From Cephalotus follicularis (taxonomy: Eukaryota; Streptophyta; Magnoliopsida; Oxalidales; Cephalotaceae), in the NCBI GenBank assembly GCA_001972305.1, contig BDDD01000724.1, forward strand, positions 310,001-374,000: DNA of 64,000 nt. The letters run 5' to 3'. This document shows positions 34,640 through 47,500 of the stretch, one piece after another (the stretch's first letter is position 1; every line of letters begins with the position of its first letter). The translations under genes were made by a program, and so were the position numbers. The notes under the pieces are model-generated. The model was given only the letters and a program-made list of their open reading frames with translations, had not been told where the DNA came from and searched no databases.

Positions 34640-34985
34640 GTTAGATTTCTGCTGCTCTGTCGCCAGAACAGTAGGCTATCTACGTAAACAGTCGACTGTT
34701 AGGCTTTGACTAGTCGGCTACCTTGTAAAACAGCCGGCTGTTTTGTCTTGCACAATCGACTGGACCCCTATCACAGTCAACTAGATGTAGCTTTCTTTGA
34801 GTAGTCGGCTGCCTTATAAAATAGTCAGATGTTTTGTCTTGCACAGTCGATTGGACCCCTGTCACAATCGACGGGCTGTAGCTTTGTTTGTGTAGTCGGC
34901 TGGCCATGTGATACAGTCGACTGCCATGCCCCAAATAGTCGACTGGATTTTGTTAGAGTCGGCTGGTTTTGTCCTGTAAAATTCT
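34640..34985. repeat. GTCGAC/GTCGGC palindrome cluster with 91-bp tandem unit (LTR2)
   Basis: At least a dozen copies of ACAGTCG(A/G)CTG-like words. Two 91-bp tandem units start at about 34708 and 34799, with a third start (GTGTAGTCGGC) at 34890. The same array lies in LTR3 at 54785-55090. Confidence 0.9.
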
Positions 34986-37100
34986 GGTTTCAAGTTTTGT
35001 TATTCGTTTTTCCTTCTAATGAATCGGAATATGTTTTAAACACTGTTTAACTTCTGTTTTGATATTCGGAAGTAGTTTTTGAATCCTTATGTGTATGATA
35101 TTGTATATTTTAGATTTTTATGCTTCGAGGGACAATTATGTAACGCCCGAGATTTCCCTATTTTGTAATTTCACAATGTAATGTGTCTTTATTATGGAAT
35201 TAATAAAATAATGGATTTCCAAGACTTTGATGAAGTTTTCCAAACTCTAATAATGTTAAATTTTAGAGTAGGAATGTCAAAGAAATGTTGAAAGGGGTTA
35301 AACGGCGCTGTTTTGGGGAAAACGCATCGACGACTTTCGAAACGCATCGATGACTTTGGGTCTAAGAGACGCACGTAACTGCATGCAAATGCACGTCGAT
35401 GCAGGCGAGGACATCGACGCCCTCGTGTAAAAGGGGAAAGACGTCGACGTATTTGAAGAAGACGTCGATGCGTAAACATCGAATGTCAGGCACGTTACTC
35501 TGCTGACAAGATAATGTGCAAGGGGGCATTATCCACACATCTTAACATGCAGATTGTGACGTGTTGAGCATGCATTATGGTACCCTGCACTGCTAGGAAT
35601 GAAATGGCAGAAGTGGGGAGGCATGTGAGAACATGCAATGGCCTTGGCAGCAAAGGGGAGACACCTGGTGCGCCATGCAACCAGGTGTGGGGAAGGTGTG
35701 AAGAAAGATGGGATTCTGGCGTTGGTGCAGAAGGAAACAAACTTCAGCCAACATAAAACTCCCTTCTCTGCCCAAAACGAACGAAGAAAAAAAATAGGAG
35801 AAAGGAAAACACAAAAGAAACAGTGAGTAGAGATAAACGTTTCCACCATTGTTGAACTTGGTTGGAGCTTGGAACTTGGAGCTGGTGGCTTGCAGCAACG
35901 GGAGGGATCTGGAGGGGCTGCTGTGACCAGTTTGGAACGCAAAGAGGTGGACTTTCTAGTTCCTAACTTGGAACAAAAGGTAGGGGAAGCCATAAATGTT
36001 CATGGATGGACTATAATTTTAGTGTATAAATTGCATGAATACTGAATTGATTTTGCTTACTGGATTAATGCCATGTTATGCTAGATATGTGATATGTATC
36101 TGCATGTTGGTTTCCTGCCTTGATTACATGTTGTTTTGCATGTATATTGTTTGTAATGGCTGTTGTTTGTTAAGTCATGAGGAAGAAGATGACTGCTACT
36201 CGAAAAACGTCGACGCCTTTTAAGAACATCGACGTCTTTGGGTTATTTGCTTGGTTAATGACGTGAAACAGATCGACGTCTTTGGAAAACATTGACGCCT
36301 TAGGCTATCTGCTTGGGTTTTGACGTATTACACGTCGACGCTTAAGGTTTCCTCCTTAACGCATCGACGCCGTATGCAGTACGCTGACGTTTAAAGGTTC
36401 CAGACCTTGAGCGTCGATGCGTATAAAATGGACATCTACGTCTTTAAATAGTGGAACGCGCTGACACTAAAGATTTGGACATCGACGTTGATGGATAAAG
36501 ACATCGACGCCTTTTAATAGACATCGACGTCTTTTGGTACTGTTTAGAGGTTTCCTTATCTAACGATGTGAAACGATCTCGATTCCTGTTATGGTGCATT
36601 TGAGCATTTGTATGCATAGCATATACACTGTTTACTGCCTGTTTCTTTACTGTTTGTAAATCGTTATGATTTCTAAAGTTATGATATTTAGAAATGCATA
36701 TGTGAACTCAGAATGCGCTATTTTGAGTATGAAAATATGTATTGATTAATAACGTATTTTCGAACGAACTGGAAAGCGATTTACACTAATGAATTATTCA
36801 AAAATATTTCTACTACTGAAAATACATATTTCAAATGTTATTCAAAATATTTGAAATGAACTGCCTGTTGTCGATCTAAACGATCAATACTGTGCTGTTT
36901 ACTGCCCCGTTTACTGCCCTATTTACTGTTTTTATTCACTGCTTGCTCTGTGAATTTTTTGTGGTTGTGCTTGAGCCACTGGTTGCATGGCGGAGACTAC
37001 CAGCGCCGGCTAGTGATAGGGTTGACCTAGGGTCCAGGAGTTGGCTGGGTGACTCACTGTACTGTACTGTTGCCTCGCTTGGTTGCCTGGAGTAGGGACT

Positions 37101-39812
37101 TGTCACACACCATTTCGGTAAGACAACATTAAAGCGGTAAGGCAATTAACATATAAATTCAGCTTATGCAAATACCATAAAATTTAAACTTTTAAACAAG
37201 ATATCAATTGCGGAAGCATAAGATTCAAAAGCTGAAAACATGTAACATGGATCCCATACTGCACGCTACCCAACACAAGTCCGTCATTGTTAATAGCCCA
37301 CAAAACAGAGCGTGATCACTATACAATATTAAATCCCATCATTAACAAAACCATAAGTATGGCACATTAGTAGTCCTTAAACAAAACCCGGTTTATTACA
37401 AAACAGGAGAAAAGTAAAACCAAGAACAAAACAACATAACAACTTGTTCTTCGTCCATGCCAGTCCAACCGGTCCATTGCATCAATCTGTAAAGTAGGGG
37501 GTTAGCCTTCGTCCTCACTCGGCTAAGTCATAAAAGTAGCTCGGGATCAACATTAGATGCATGTCATGTAATGTATGCATAAATGATGCAGTGTAGGAAA
37601 TACCAGTTTATATATATACGAGAAATATATATATTTTAGTAGTACAGTAAAATAACAGTGGGTACATATATAAGAAAACATATGTATGCAACAACAGTAC
37701 AGTCGTAACTCAGCCAGGGTTACATCAACATGCACAGTAATGTCCGAGAAGGACCAACAGGCAGTATAGTATGTCCCCAAAGGACCACAAAAGGCAGGCA
37801 GTATGTGTAATGCCACCAACTCCTGGCCCCACGTTACACACCCACGTCGGTCCCTACTCCAGGCAACAAGGCGAGGCAACAATACAGTACAGTGAGTCAC
37901 CCACCCAACTCCTGGCCCCTAGGTCAACCCTACCACTAGCCGGCGCTGGCAGTCTCCGCCATGCAACCAGTGGCTCAAGCACAACCACAATAAATTCACA
38001 GAGCAAGCAGTGAATCAAAACAGTAAACAGTACAGTATTGATCGTTTAGATCGACAACAGGCAGTTCATTTCAAATATTTTGAATAACATTTGAAATATG
38101 TATTTTCAGTAGTAGAAATACTTTTGAATAATTCAGTAGTGTAAATCGCTTTCCCGTTCGTTCGAAAATACGTTATTAATCAGTACATATTTTCATACTC
38201 AAAATAGCGCATTCCGAGTTCACATATGCATGTCTAAATATCATAACTTTAGAAATCATAACGATTTACAAACAGTAAAAAAAAACAGGCAGTAAACAGT
38301 TTATATGCGATGCATACAAATGCTCAAATGCACCCTAACAGGAATCAGGATCGTTTCACATCGTTAGATAAGGAAACCTCTAAACAGTACCAAAAGACGT
38401 CGATGTCTATTTATAGGCGTCGATGTCTTTATCCATAAACGTTGATGTCCAAGTCTTTAGTGTCAGTGCGTTCCACTATTTAAAGACGTCGATGTCCATT
38501 TTATACGCATCGACGCTCAACATCTGGAACCTTTAAACGTCAGCATATTGCTTACAGCGTTGACGCGTTAAGGAGGAAACCTTAGGCGTCGATGTGTAAT
38601 ATGTCAAAATCCAAGCAGATAGCCTAAGGCGTCGATGTTTTCCAAAGACGTCAATCTGTTTCACGTCAATAACCAAGCAAATAACCCAAAGACGTCGATG
38701 TCCTTAACAGGCGTCGATGTTTTTTGAGTACCAGTCATCTTCTTCCTCACGACATAATAGACAGTAGGCATTACAACCATATACATGCAAAACAACATGT
38801 AATCAAGGCAGGGAACCAACATGCAGATACATATCACATATCTAGCATAGCATGGCATCGATCCAGTGAGCAAAAACAATTCAGTAATCATGCAATTTAT
38901 ACACCAAAACCATAGTCCATGCATGAACATTAATCTCAAGGTTACGGTTATGGCTTCCCCTACCTTTTGTTCCAAGTTAGGAACTATAAAGTCCACTTCT
39001 TTGCGTTCCTAACTGGTCACAGCAGCCCTTCCAGGTACTTCCCGTTGCTGCAAGCCACCAGCTCCAAGTTCCAAGCTCCAACCAAGTTCAACAATGGTAG
39101 AAACATTTATCTCTCCTCAATGTTTCTTTTGTGTTTTCCTTTCTCTTATTTTTTGCTCTTCGTTCATTTTGGGCAGAGAAGGGAGTTTTATGATGGTTGA
39201 AGTTTGTTTCCTTCTGCACCAACGCCAGAATCCCCTCTTTCTTCACATCTTCCCCACACCTGGTTGCATGGTGCACCAGGTGTCTCCCCTTTGCTGCCAA
39301 GGCCATTTCATGTTCTCACATTCCTCCCCACTCTTGCCATTTCAGTCCTAGCAGTGCAGGGTACCACAGTGCATGCTTAACACGTCACAATCTGCATGTT
39401 AAGATGCGTGGATAATGCCCCCTTGCACGTTATCTTGCCAGCAGAGTAACGTGCCTGACATTCGATGTTTACGCATCGACGTCTTGTTCAAAGATGTTGA
39501 CGTCTTTCATCTTTTACATGAGGGCATCGATGTCCTTGGCTGCATCGATGTGCATGTGCATGCAGTTACGTGCGCCCCTTTGCTTCAAGGACGTCGATAT
39601 GTTTAGAAAGGCGTCGACGCGTTTCCTCCGAAACAGCGTCGTTTCACATTGATTTGACTTTTTAACATTTCTTTAACATTTTTACTCTAAAATCCACATT
39701 ATTAGAGTTTGGAAAAGATTATCAAAGTCTTGGAAATCCATTCTTTATTAATTCCACAATAAAGACACATTACATTGTGAAATTACAACATAGGGAAATC
39801 TCGGGCGTTACA
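37101..39812 (-). repeat. gypsy C 3' LTR (2712 bp)
   Basis: On the plus strand TGTCACACACC to CGGGCGTTACA. It matches 44533-49990 minus the insertion, and is the reverse complement of the outer C LTR. ATCGACG clusters lie at 38398-38725 and 39460-39640. No coding sequence is supported. The frames at 39094-39415 recur in every family C copy only because the LTR does. Confidence 0.93.
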
Positions 39813-39850
39813 TCCTTCAACGAATTTCGTCCTCGAAATTTAAAACATAA

Positions 39851-41351
39851 CTAGAACAAGTGTGGGTAACACTCTCGGATGTCTTCCTCACGTTCCCAAG
39901 TTGCTTCATGAGGTCTGTGATACTTCCATTGAAACTTGACCATGGAGATGGTTCGGTTCCTCAAAATCTGCATCTTCCAATCTAGAATCCGTATAGGCAA
40001 CTCCTCACAAGATAGGTCATCTTGTACCAGAACAGTATCATAATCCAGGACATGTGACAGGTCCGGGATATATTTCCTCAGCATAGATACATGAAAGACG
40101 TCGTGCACGTTTGACAGTGCAGGAGGTAAGGCAAGCTGGTAGGCTACCTCCCCAACTCTCTCCAAAATCTCAAAAGGACCAATTTAGCGTGGAGCTAATT
40201 TGCCCTTTTTCCCAAACCTTTGTACGCCCTTCCATGGTTAGACCTTTAAGAACACATGATCGCCCACACTGAAGTTCAAAGGCCTCCTCTTGACACTGTC
40301 CGCATAGCTCTTCTGTCGGCTCTGAGCAGCAAGCAGCTTTCTTTTGATCATCCTGATCTTTTTTGAAGTTTCCTCCACTAACTCAGTCCCGAGTAAAGGT
40401 CGCTCCCTGACCTCATCCCAACATACAGGAGATCTGCACTTCCTCCCATACAGTGCTTCAAATGGTGCCATGCCGATACTGGAATGATAGATGTTATTAT
40501 AAGAAAACTCTATCAAAGGAATGTGATCCTCCCATGTACCAGCAAAATCAATAATGCAAGCCCGCAGCATATCCTCCAAGGTCTGGATGGTACGCTCAGA
40601 CAACCCATCGGTCTGAGGGTGAAAGGCAGTACTTAGGTTCAGTTTCGTCCCGAAAGCTGTCTGAAACCTCTTCCAAAAGTTTCAAGTGAAGATGGCATCT
40701 CTATCACATACGATGCTGACTGGAACACCGTGTAGCATCACTATCTCCTTCACATACAAACGAGCTAGCTTGCCCGAGGATCCGTATCGTGTGTAGGCAA
40801 AAAGTGTGCTGATTTGGTAAGTCTATCCACGATGACCCGCACAGTGTTGTGAAGATTCCGGGTTAGAGGAAAACCTGAAACAAAATCCATCGTAACATGT
40901 TCCCACTTCCACTCCGGAATTGGTAAAGGTTGTAGCAAACCTGCCGGTCTCTGGTGCTCGGCCTTAACTCTCTGGCAAGTCAAACACCTTGCCACATACT
41001 CGACGATCTTCCGTTTCATGCCAGGCCACCAGTAATCCCTCTTCATATCTTTGTACATTTTCATGCTACCAGGGTGAATGCTATACTGAGATCTATGAGC
41101 CCCGCGAAGTAACTTATTCTTCAACCCTGGTTCATTCGGAAAACACTCACGTCCCCGAAATCTTAAGACACCATCGGCATGTACCCAAAATCAGACTCCG
41201 AATCCAGATTCTCTCCAATCTTTCGCAATTCAGGATCGTGTGCTTGAGCATTCTTTATTTCGTCAAGCAAAATTGGTTGTGCACTCATACTAGCCATAAA
41301 GACTCCAGGTGACTGATTGAACAGAGACCAATCTTGGAAGTCTTCTAACAT
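39851..41351 (-). pseudogene. gypsy C integrase
   Basis: Integrase inserts the cDNA. From the right: the linker after RNase H (41163-41351), then the HHCC zinc fold at 40765-41124 (AHRSQYSIHPG, CLTC), DYWWPGMKRK, and core D in MDFVSGFPLT. Next come the second D in IVCDRDAIFT, a TGA stop, NFWK, and the E in [13 protein letters not shown] (40238-40603). Last is the C-terminal tail at 39851-40165 ([13 protein letters not shown], then the chromodomain-like [18 protein letters not shown]). So all D,D,E residues are visible. It is broken by frameshifts at about 40770 and 40170-40240 and by stops. It ends 39 bp before the 3' LTR. Confidence 0.92.
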
Positions 41352-41465
41352 CTTCCATTACGACACCATCGCACTGGCAACCATAGCCTCGCGGCTCAAG
41401 GCATCAGCGACCATGTTCGCTTTCCCCGGGTGGTACTGAACACTGAAATCAGAATCATTAAAAAA

Positions 41466-42720
41466 TTATGCCCACCTGTGTTGCCTCATGTTCAGTGTAT
41501 CCTGACAAAATAGGTACCTCAAGCTCTTATGATCGGTAAAGATCTCAAACTGCGCCCCATAAAGATAGTGCCTCCACTTTTGAAGGGAGAAGATAATAGC
41601 TGCTAGTTCGAGGTCATGAGTTGGGTAGTTTTCTTCATACGAATTTAGCTTCCTTGATGCATATGCAATCACTCAGCCTCGCTGCATCAATACATAGCCC
41701 AAACCCTTACCTGATGCATCACTGTAGACTGCAAAGCCCTCATTACCATCAGGTAATGCCAAGATAGGAGCGAAAACTAACCGATCCTTCAGTTCACGGA
41801 AACTAGCTTCACAGTCTTTGTCCCAGACAAAAGGGGTCTTCTTCTGGGTGAGTCTAGTCAGGGGTTCGGCTATCCTTGAAAAGTTCTGGATAAACCTCCT
41901 GTAATACCCCGCCAATCCAAGGAAACTACTCACCTCCGTCACGTTCTTTGGTTGTGGCCAGTCCCGCACTACTTCAGCCTTTGATGGATCCACTGTCAAG
42001 CCTTCCCCAGATACTATGTGACCGAGAAAGATCACATGAGCAAGCCAGAATTCACACTTGCCGAACTTTGTGTACAACCGATGTTCTCTAAGAACTTGAA
42101 AAACCAGCCTCAGATGATGAGTGTGCTCCTCCTCACTCATTGAATACACCAGTATGTCATCAATAAATACCATAACAAACTGATCCAGGTATGTTCGGAG
42201 TACGTCATTCATCAATGACATGAAAGCTGCCGGTGCATTGGTAACACCAAACGGCATCACCAAGAACTCGTAATGACTATACCGTGTCCGGAAGGTGGTC
42301 TTCTCAATGTCTCCTTCCCTTACTCTCAGCTGGTGATAAACTAACCTCAAGTCGAGCTTGGAAAACACCCTTGATCCTTGCAACTGGTCAAACAACTCCT
42401 CAATGTGGAGTAAAGGATACTTGTTCTTGATAGTTACCTTGTTCAACATTCTGTAGTCGATGCAGAGTCTCATCAACCCATCCTTCTTCTTGACAAATAG
42501 TACAGGCGCACCCCACGGAGAAACACTAGGTCGAATAAAACCCTTATCGATCAGATCTTGTAACTGCAATTTTAGTTCCTTCAATTCTGCAGGGGCCATT
42601 CTATATGGTGCTTTAGAAATAGGAGCTGTACCTGGTATAAGGTCGATAACGAATTCCATATTCCTCTTTGGTGGCAAAGATCCTAAGTCATTAGGAAATA
42701 CATTGGGAAATTAGCACACA
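41466..42720 (-). pseudogene. gypsy C reverse transcriptase and RNase H
   Basis: RT copies element RNA and RNase H removes it. RT is open from 42677 to 41673 (334 residues): [55 protein letters not shown], and catalytic FIDDILVYS (the YVDD box as FIDD). RNase H starts at [22 protein letters not shown] after MQRG, where an Arg codon is expected, breaks it, and it resumes with [13 protein letters not shown] and [12 protein letters not shown] (41466-41672). A TAA sits just upstream ([21 protein letters not shown]). Apart from these stops the palm domain is well kept, which suggests fairly recent activity. Confidence 0.95.
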
Positions 42721-42829
42721 ACTGGGATTTCCTCCAAGCTCAAGCCTTTCTCTTTCCTTCGATCAATTACATAAGCCAAGTATCCTTCGCATCCCTTCTC
42801 TAGATATCTCGATGCTCGAATAAAGGATA

Positions 42830-43220
42830 TTATCGGTGTCGAGAACCCTTTGTCTCCCTTAAACTGAAAGTCATTCCGTCGGGCAGACAAAAATCCACAG
42901 TTTTATTGTAACAATCCATACGAGCATGGTGTGCTGATAGCCAATCCATTCCCAGTATAACATCGAAGTCACGGATAGGCAGCACTATCAAATCTGCATA
43001 CAAAGGAATGCCTACCATAGACATCTCACAACCTCTATATACCGAGTCAGTGTAGATGGAAGTCCTGGTCGGTGTACTCACATCAAGTACATATGATATG
43101 CAGTCAGGGGTGACATCTAAGCAAGATGCAAAATGTGCAGATATAAAAGAATGCGATGCTCCAGAATCCATCAATACTCTAGCAGAAAAACCATATATAT
43201 ATACAGAGTACCTCCAACAA
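42830..43220 (-). pseudogene. gypsy C aspartic protease
   Basis: Active-site motif LMDSGASHSFIS, then SVYRGCEMSMVGIPLYAD and the flap/second motif DVILGMDWLSAHHA. The gag frame reaches GGTLYIY and is then shifted by a 2-bp expansion of a TA run at about 43195-43205, so protease is out of frame with gag. The catalytic DSG is intact. A stop-bearing stretch of about 110 bp separates it from RT. Confidence 0.9.
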
Positions 43221-44418
43221 CAGAAGTCGACTCTGGAACCTCTGTCTGAGCAAGTACAAAAACTCTACCTTTTGCGATGCCCTTGCCGGTGTCCTTACTC
43301 TGTGACGGTCCCGCCGCCGCACCACTCCAAATCCCTGGCCTAGTAGGCGCTATAGCAGAACTCTTCAGACAGTCCTTCACGAAATGACCAGGTACCCCGC
43401 ACCTCAAGCACAAACCATTGAACCTCCAGCAATCTTTCTGTTGGTGGCTTGTACGACCACAATAATAGCAACCCCCGGATCTAGCATTACTCCCTTGGCT
43501 GGGAGTACCCTGTGAAGCTGTCTGCTGAGACTTGTTCTTAGACGACTTCGTCGGAGAACCACCATCTTGCCATTTCGACGATGCCAGTCGGGACTGTGTA
43601 GAACCTTGTTTATTCTGTTGTGCGTGAGCTCTCTCAGCCCGGTTTTCACTGGATAATTTCTCCAGCAGTCTTGCTTTCTGAGCAACCTCCACAAAAGTCC
43701 CCAATTCCATAGCTCTGATTTTTTATCGAAGATCCGGCCGCAGACCTCTCAGGAATCTCCGTATCTTCTTCACTTCATCAGCTACCAGATAAGGTGAATG
43801 TCTAGCTAGTTCCATGAACCTTGCTTGATACTCAGCCACAGTTATCTCTCCCTGTCGCAACTCCAAGAGCTCCATCTCTCGTCGCTCTTGTTCAATACGC
43901 GGAACATAAGTCTCCAAGAACTCCGTCTGGAATCTGTCCCAAGTGCTGTCCAGTCTTTGTGATTCCCATTTAGCCTTGACCATCTCCCACCAATGAGTGG
44001 CCTTACCCCATAGGCGGTACACAACAAACTTCAGCTTTTGAGTGTCAGTATAGTCCATCACTTCAAAGATTTTCTCCAAGTCCTGTAGCCATCTCTCAGC
44101 AACAGCAGCATCAAGTTCCCCCCAGAAACTGAGTGGATTCAGCCTCATGAACTTTTCAATGTCCCTCCCAAAATGGTTATTATCCTCTCCCAGGCAGTGG
44201 TTGGGAGCTCTATGTTGCGGCTGAGCTTGCGCGTAGTATTGGTGCATCTCCTCCGCATTAGCCCTATTAAAGGCCATATGTTGCTTAAAATAATCTGCAA
44301 TTCGGGCCATCGGATCTCTATCATCTTGGGGGACATTCATTCCTTACAGAACGTTCACTTCCTCAGGGGCATTAGCTCCAACAGCTCTAGCCCTAGCATG
44401 TGTTCTCCTTCGGTCCAT
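43171..44418 (-). pseudogene. gypsy C gag
   Basis: The likely start is ATG at 44418 (MDRRRTHARARAVGANAPEE). A TAA 24 codons later and another TAA at 43723-43725 (RPDLR-stop-KIRAMELGTF) interrupt the frame. The gag core lies at 44340-43723: AAVAERWLQDLEKIFEVMDY, THWWEMVKAKWES, WDRFQTEFLETYVP, QGEITVAEYQARF, RFLRGLRPDLR. Two canonical zinc knuckles follow, CYYCGRTSHQQKDC and CLRCGVPGHFVKDC. All within one frame up to the protease frameshift. Family-typical gypsy gag. Confidence 0.93.
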
Positions 44419-44516
44419 TGGTTCCTATAAGAAGGATGATGATTAGTAATGACTTTAAGGAAGAACAATTCATTAATTATCGAGGAAAATATCCTAGCTA
44501 AGCATATATGGAATAT

Positions 44517-44528
44517 GCTATGATACCA
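44517..44528 (-). other. gypsy C primer binding site
   Basis: The minus strand reads TGGTATCATAGC four bases inside the 5' LTR end. It is a tRNA-iMet-type site with one change. Confidence 0.88.
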
Positions 44529-44532
44529 CTCT

Positions 44533-47500
44533 TGTCACACCCCGTTTCGGTAAGACAACATTAAAGCGGTAAGGCAATTAACATATAAATTCAGCTTATG
44601 CAAATACCATAAAATTTAAACATTTAAACAAGATATCAATTGCGGAAACATAAGTTTCATAAGCTGAAAACATGTAACGTGCATCCCATACTGCACGCTA
44701 CCCAACACAAGTCCGTCATTGTTAATAGCCCACAAAAAGGAGCATGATCACGATACAGTATTAAATCCCATCATTAACAAAACCATAAGTACGGTACATT
44801 AGTAGTCCTTAAAAAAAACCCGGTTTATTACAAAACAGGGAAAAAGTAAAACCAAGAACAAAACAACATAACAACTTGTTCTTCGTCCATGCAGTCCAAC
44901 CGGTCCACTGCATCAATCTGTAAAGTAGGGGGTTAGCCTTTGTCCTCACTCGGCTAAGTCATAAAAGTAGCTTGGGATCAACATTAGATGACTGTCATGT
45001 AATGTATGCATAAATGATGCAGTGCAGGAAATACCAGTTTATATATATACGAGAAATATATATATTTTAGCAATACAGTAAAATAACAGTGGGTACATAT
45101 ATAAGAAAACATATGTATGCAACAACAGTACGATCGTAACCCGACCAGGGTTGCATCAACAGGCACAATAATGTCCGAGAAGGACCAACAGGCATTATAG
45201 TATGTCCCCAAAGGACCACAACAGGCAGGCAGTATGTGTAACGCCGCCAACTCCTGGCCCCACGTTACACACCCACTTCGGTCCTTACTCCAGGCAACAA
45301 GCAGGCAACAGTACAGTACAGTGAGTCACCCAGCCAACTCCTGGCCCCTAGGTCAGCCCTACCGCTAGCCGGTGCTGGCAGTCTCCGTCATGCAACCAAA
45401 GGCTCAAGCACAACCACATTAAATTCACAGAGCAAGCAGCGAATCAAAACAGTAAACAGGACAGTAAACAGTACAGTATTGATCGTTTAGATCGACAACA
45501 GGCATTTCATTTCAAATATTTTGAATAACATTTGAAATATGTATTTTCAGTAGTAGAAATACTTTTGAACAATTCAGTAGTGTAAATCGCTTTCCCAATC
45601 GTTCGAAAATACGTTATTAATCAGTACATATTTTCGTACTCAAAATAGTGCATTCCGAGTTCACATATGCATTTCTAAATATCATAACTTTAGAAATCAT
45701 AAACGATTTACAAACAGTAAACAAACAGGCAGTAAACAGTGTATGTGCGATGTATACAAATGCTCAAATGCACCCTAACAGGAATCTGGATCGTTTCGCA
45801 TCATTAGATCAAGAAACCTCTAAACAGTACCAAAAGACGTCGATGTCTATTAAAAGGCGTCGATGTCTTTATCCATCCACGTCGATGTCCAAGTCTTTAG
45901 TGTCAGCGCATTCCACTGTTTAAAGACATTGATTGTCCATTTTATACGCATGGACGCTTAAGCTCTGGAACCTTTAAAAGTCAGCGTCTTGCATACGGCG
46001 TCGACGCGTTAAGGAGGAAACCTTAGGCGTCGACGTGTAATACGTCAAAACCCAAGCAGATAGCCTAAGGCGTCGATGTTTTCCAAAGACGTCAATCTGT
46101 TTCACGTCAGTAACCAAGCAAATAACCCAAAGACGTCGATGTCCTTAAAAGGCGTCAACGTTTTTCGAGTAGATGTCGTCTTCTTCCCCACGACATAACA
46201 GACAGTAGCCATTACAACCATATACATGAAAATAACATGTAATCAAGGCAGGGAACCAACATGCAGATACATATCACATATCTAGCATAGCATGGCATCG
46301 ATCCAGTGAGCAAAAAAAATTCAGTAATCATGCATTTCATACACCAAAACAATAGTCCATGCATGAACATTAATCTCAAGGTTACAGTTATTGCTTCCCC
46401 TACCTTTTGTTCCAAGTGAGGAACTAGAAAGTCCACTTCTTTGCATTCCAAACTGGTCATAGTAGCCCTTCCAGGTCCGTCCCATTGCTGCAAGCTACCA
46501 GCTCCAAGTTCCAAGCCCCAACCAAGTTCAACAATGGTGGAAACGTTTATCTCTCCTCACTGTTTCTTTTGTCTTTTCCTTTCTCTTATTTTTTGCTCTT
46601 CATTCGTTTTGGGCAGAGAAGGGAGTTTTATGTTGGTTTAAGTTTGTTTCCTTCTAAACCAACGCCAGAATCCCCTCTTTCTTCACATCTTCCCCGCACC
46701 TCGTTGCATGGCACACCAGGTGTCTCCCCTTTGTTGCCAAGGCCATTGGATGTTCTCACATGCCTCCCCACTCCTGCCATTTCAGTCCTAGCAGTGCAGG
46801 GTACCATAGTGTAACGCCCGAGATTTTCATGTATTATAATTTCACAATGTATTTGTACTTTTGAATTGTGGAATTAATAAAGGATGGATTTTCCAAATTT
46901 GGTGATGTTTTCCCATCCCTATAGTGTTGCCTATTAGTGTTAAATTCTAAAAGAATGTTAAAAAGGCTAAAATGACGTTGTTATGGGGGAAACACGTCGA
47001 CGCCTTTGAGACAAAAGGGCGCACGTAGCTGCATGCACATGCACATCGATGCATGCGGAGACATCGACGTCCTCGTGTAAAATGGTGAAAGACATCGACG
47101 CCTTAACTTCGAATGTCATGCATGTTACTCTGCTGACAAATAACGTGCAAGGGGATTTGGGTTAGAGCCTTTTTGTAGGCGCTTTGAGACACGGGTTAGG
47201 ACGTGTTGGGCATGCACACTACTCCCTAACCTGCATGACTGAAACTGTGAGGACAAGTGTAGCATGAGTGGGTGCATGCAATAAGGGAAAGAAGAAAAGG
47301 GACATGTGTGCTGGGAATGGATGGGGAGAATGAATATGGCACTGTCTGGCATGAAAGCTTAGACAAGGACTGAGGAACGAACCCAGCTACTGCATGCAGA
47401 GGTGGGGGTGTATCCTAGGCACATGTGACCTGCAAACAAACACAGAGGAAGAAGAAAGGAGAGTGTGTTGCATAAAAGATAGCCTCCACCTCCTACCTTC

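Noticed and set aside
34640-34985. Regularly spaced short repeats as a CRISPR array
   Set aside because: Words are short palindromes with variable spacing in a plant LTR, with 91-bp tandem units and no unique spacers.
35529-35993. 154-residue minus frame (and relatives at 39094-39415, 46441-46814) recurring in family C
   Set aside because: It recurs because the LTR recurs. Lengths and frames differ between copies and no domain is recognisable.
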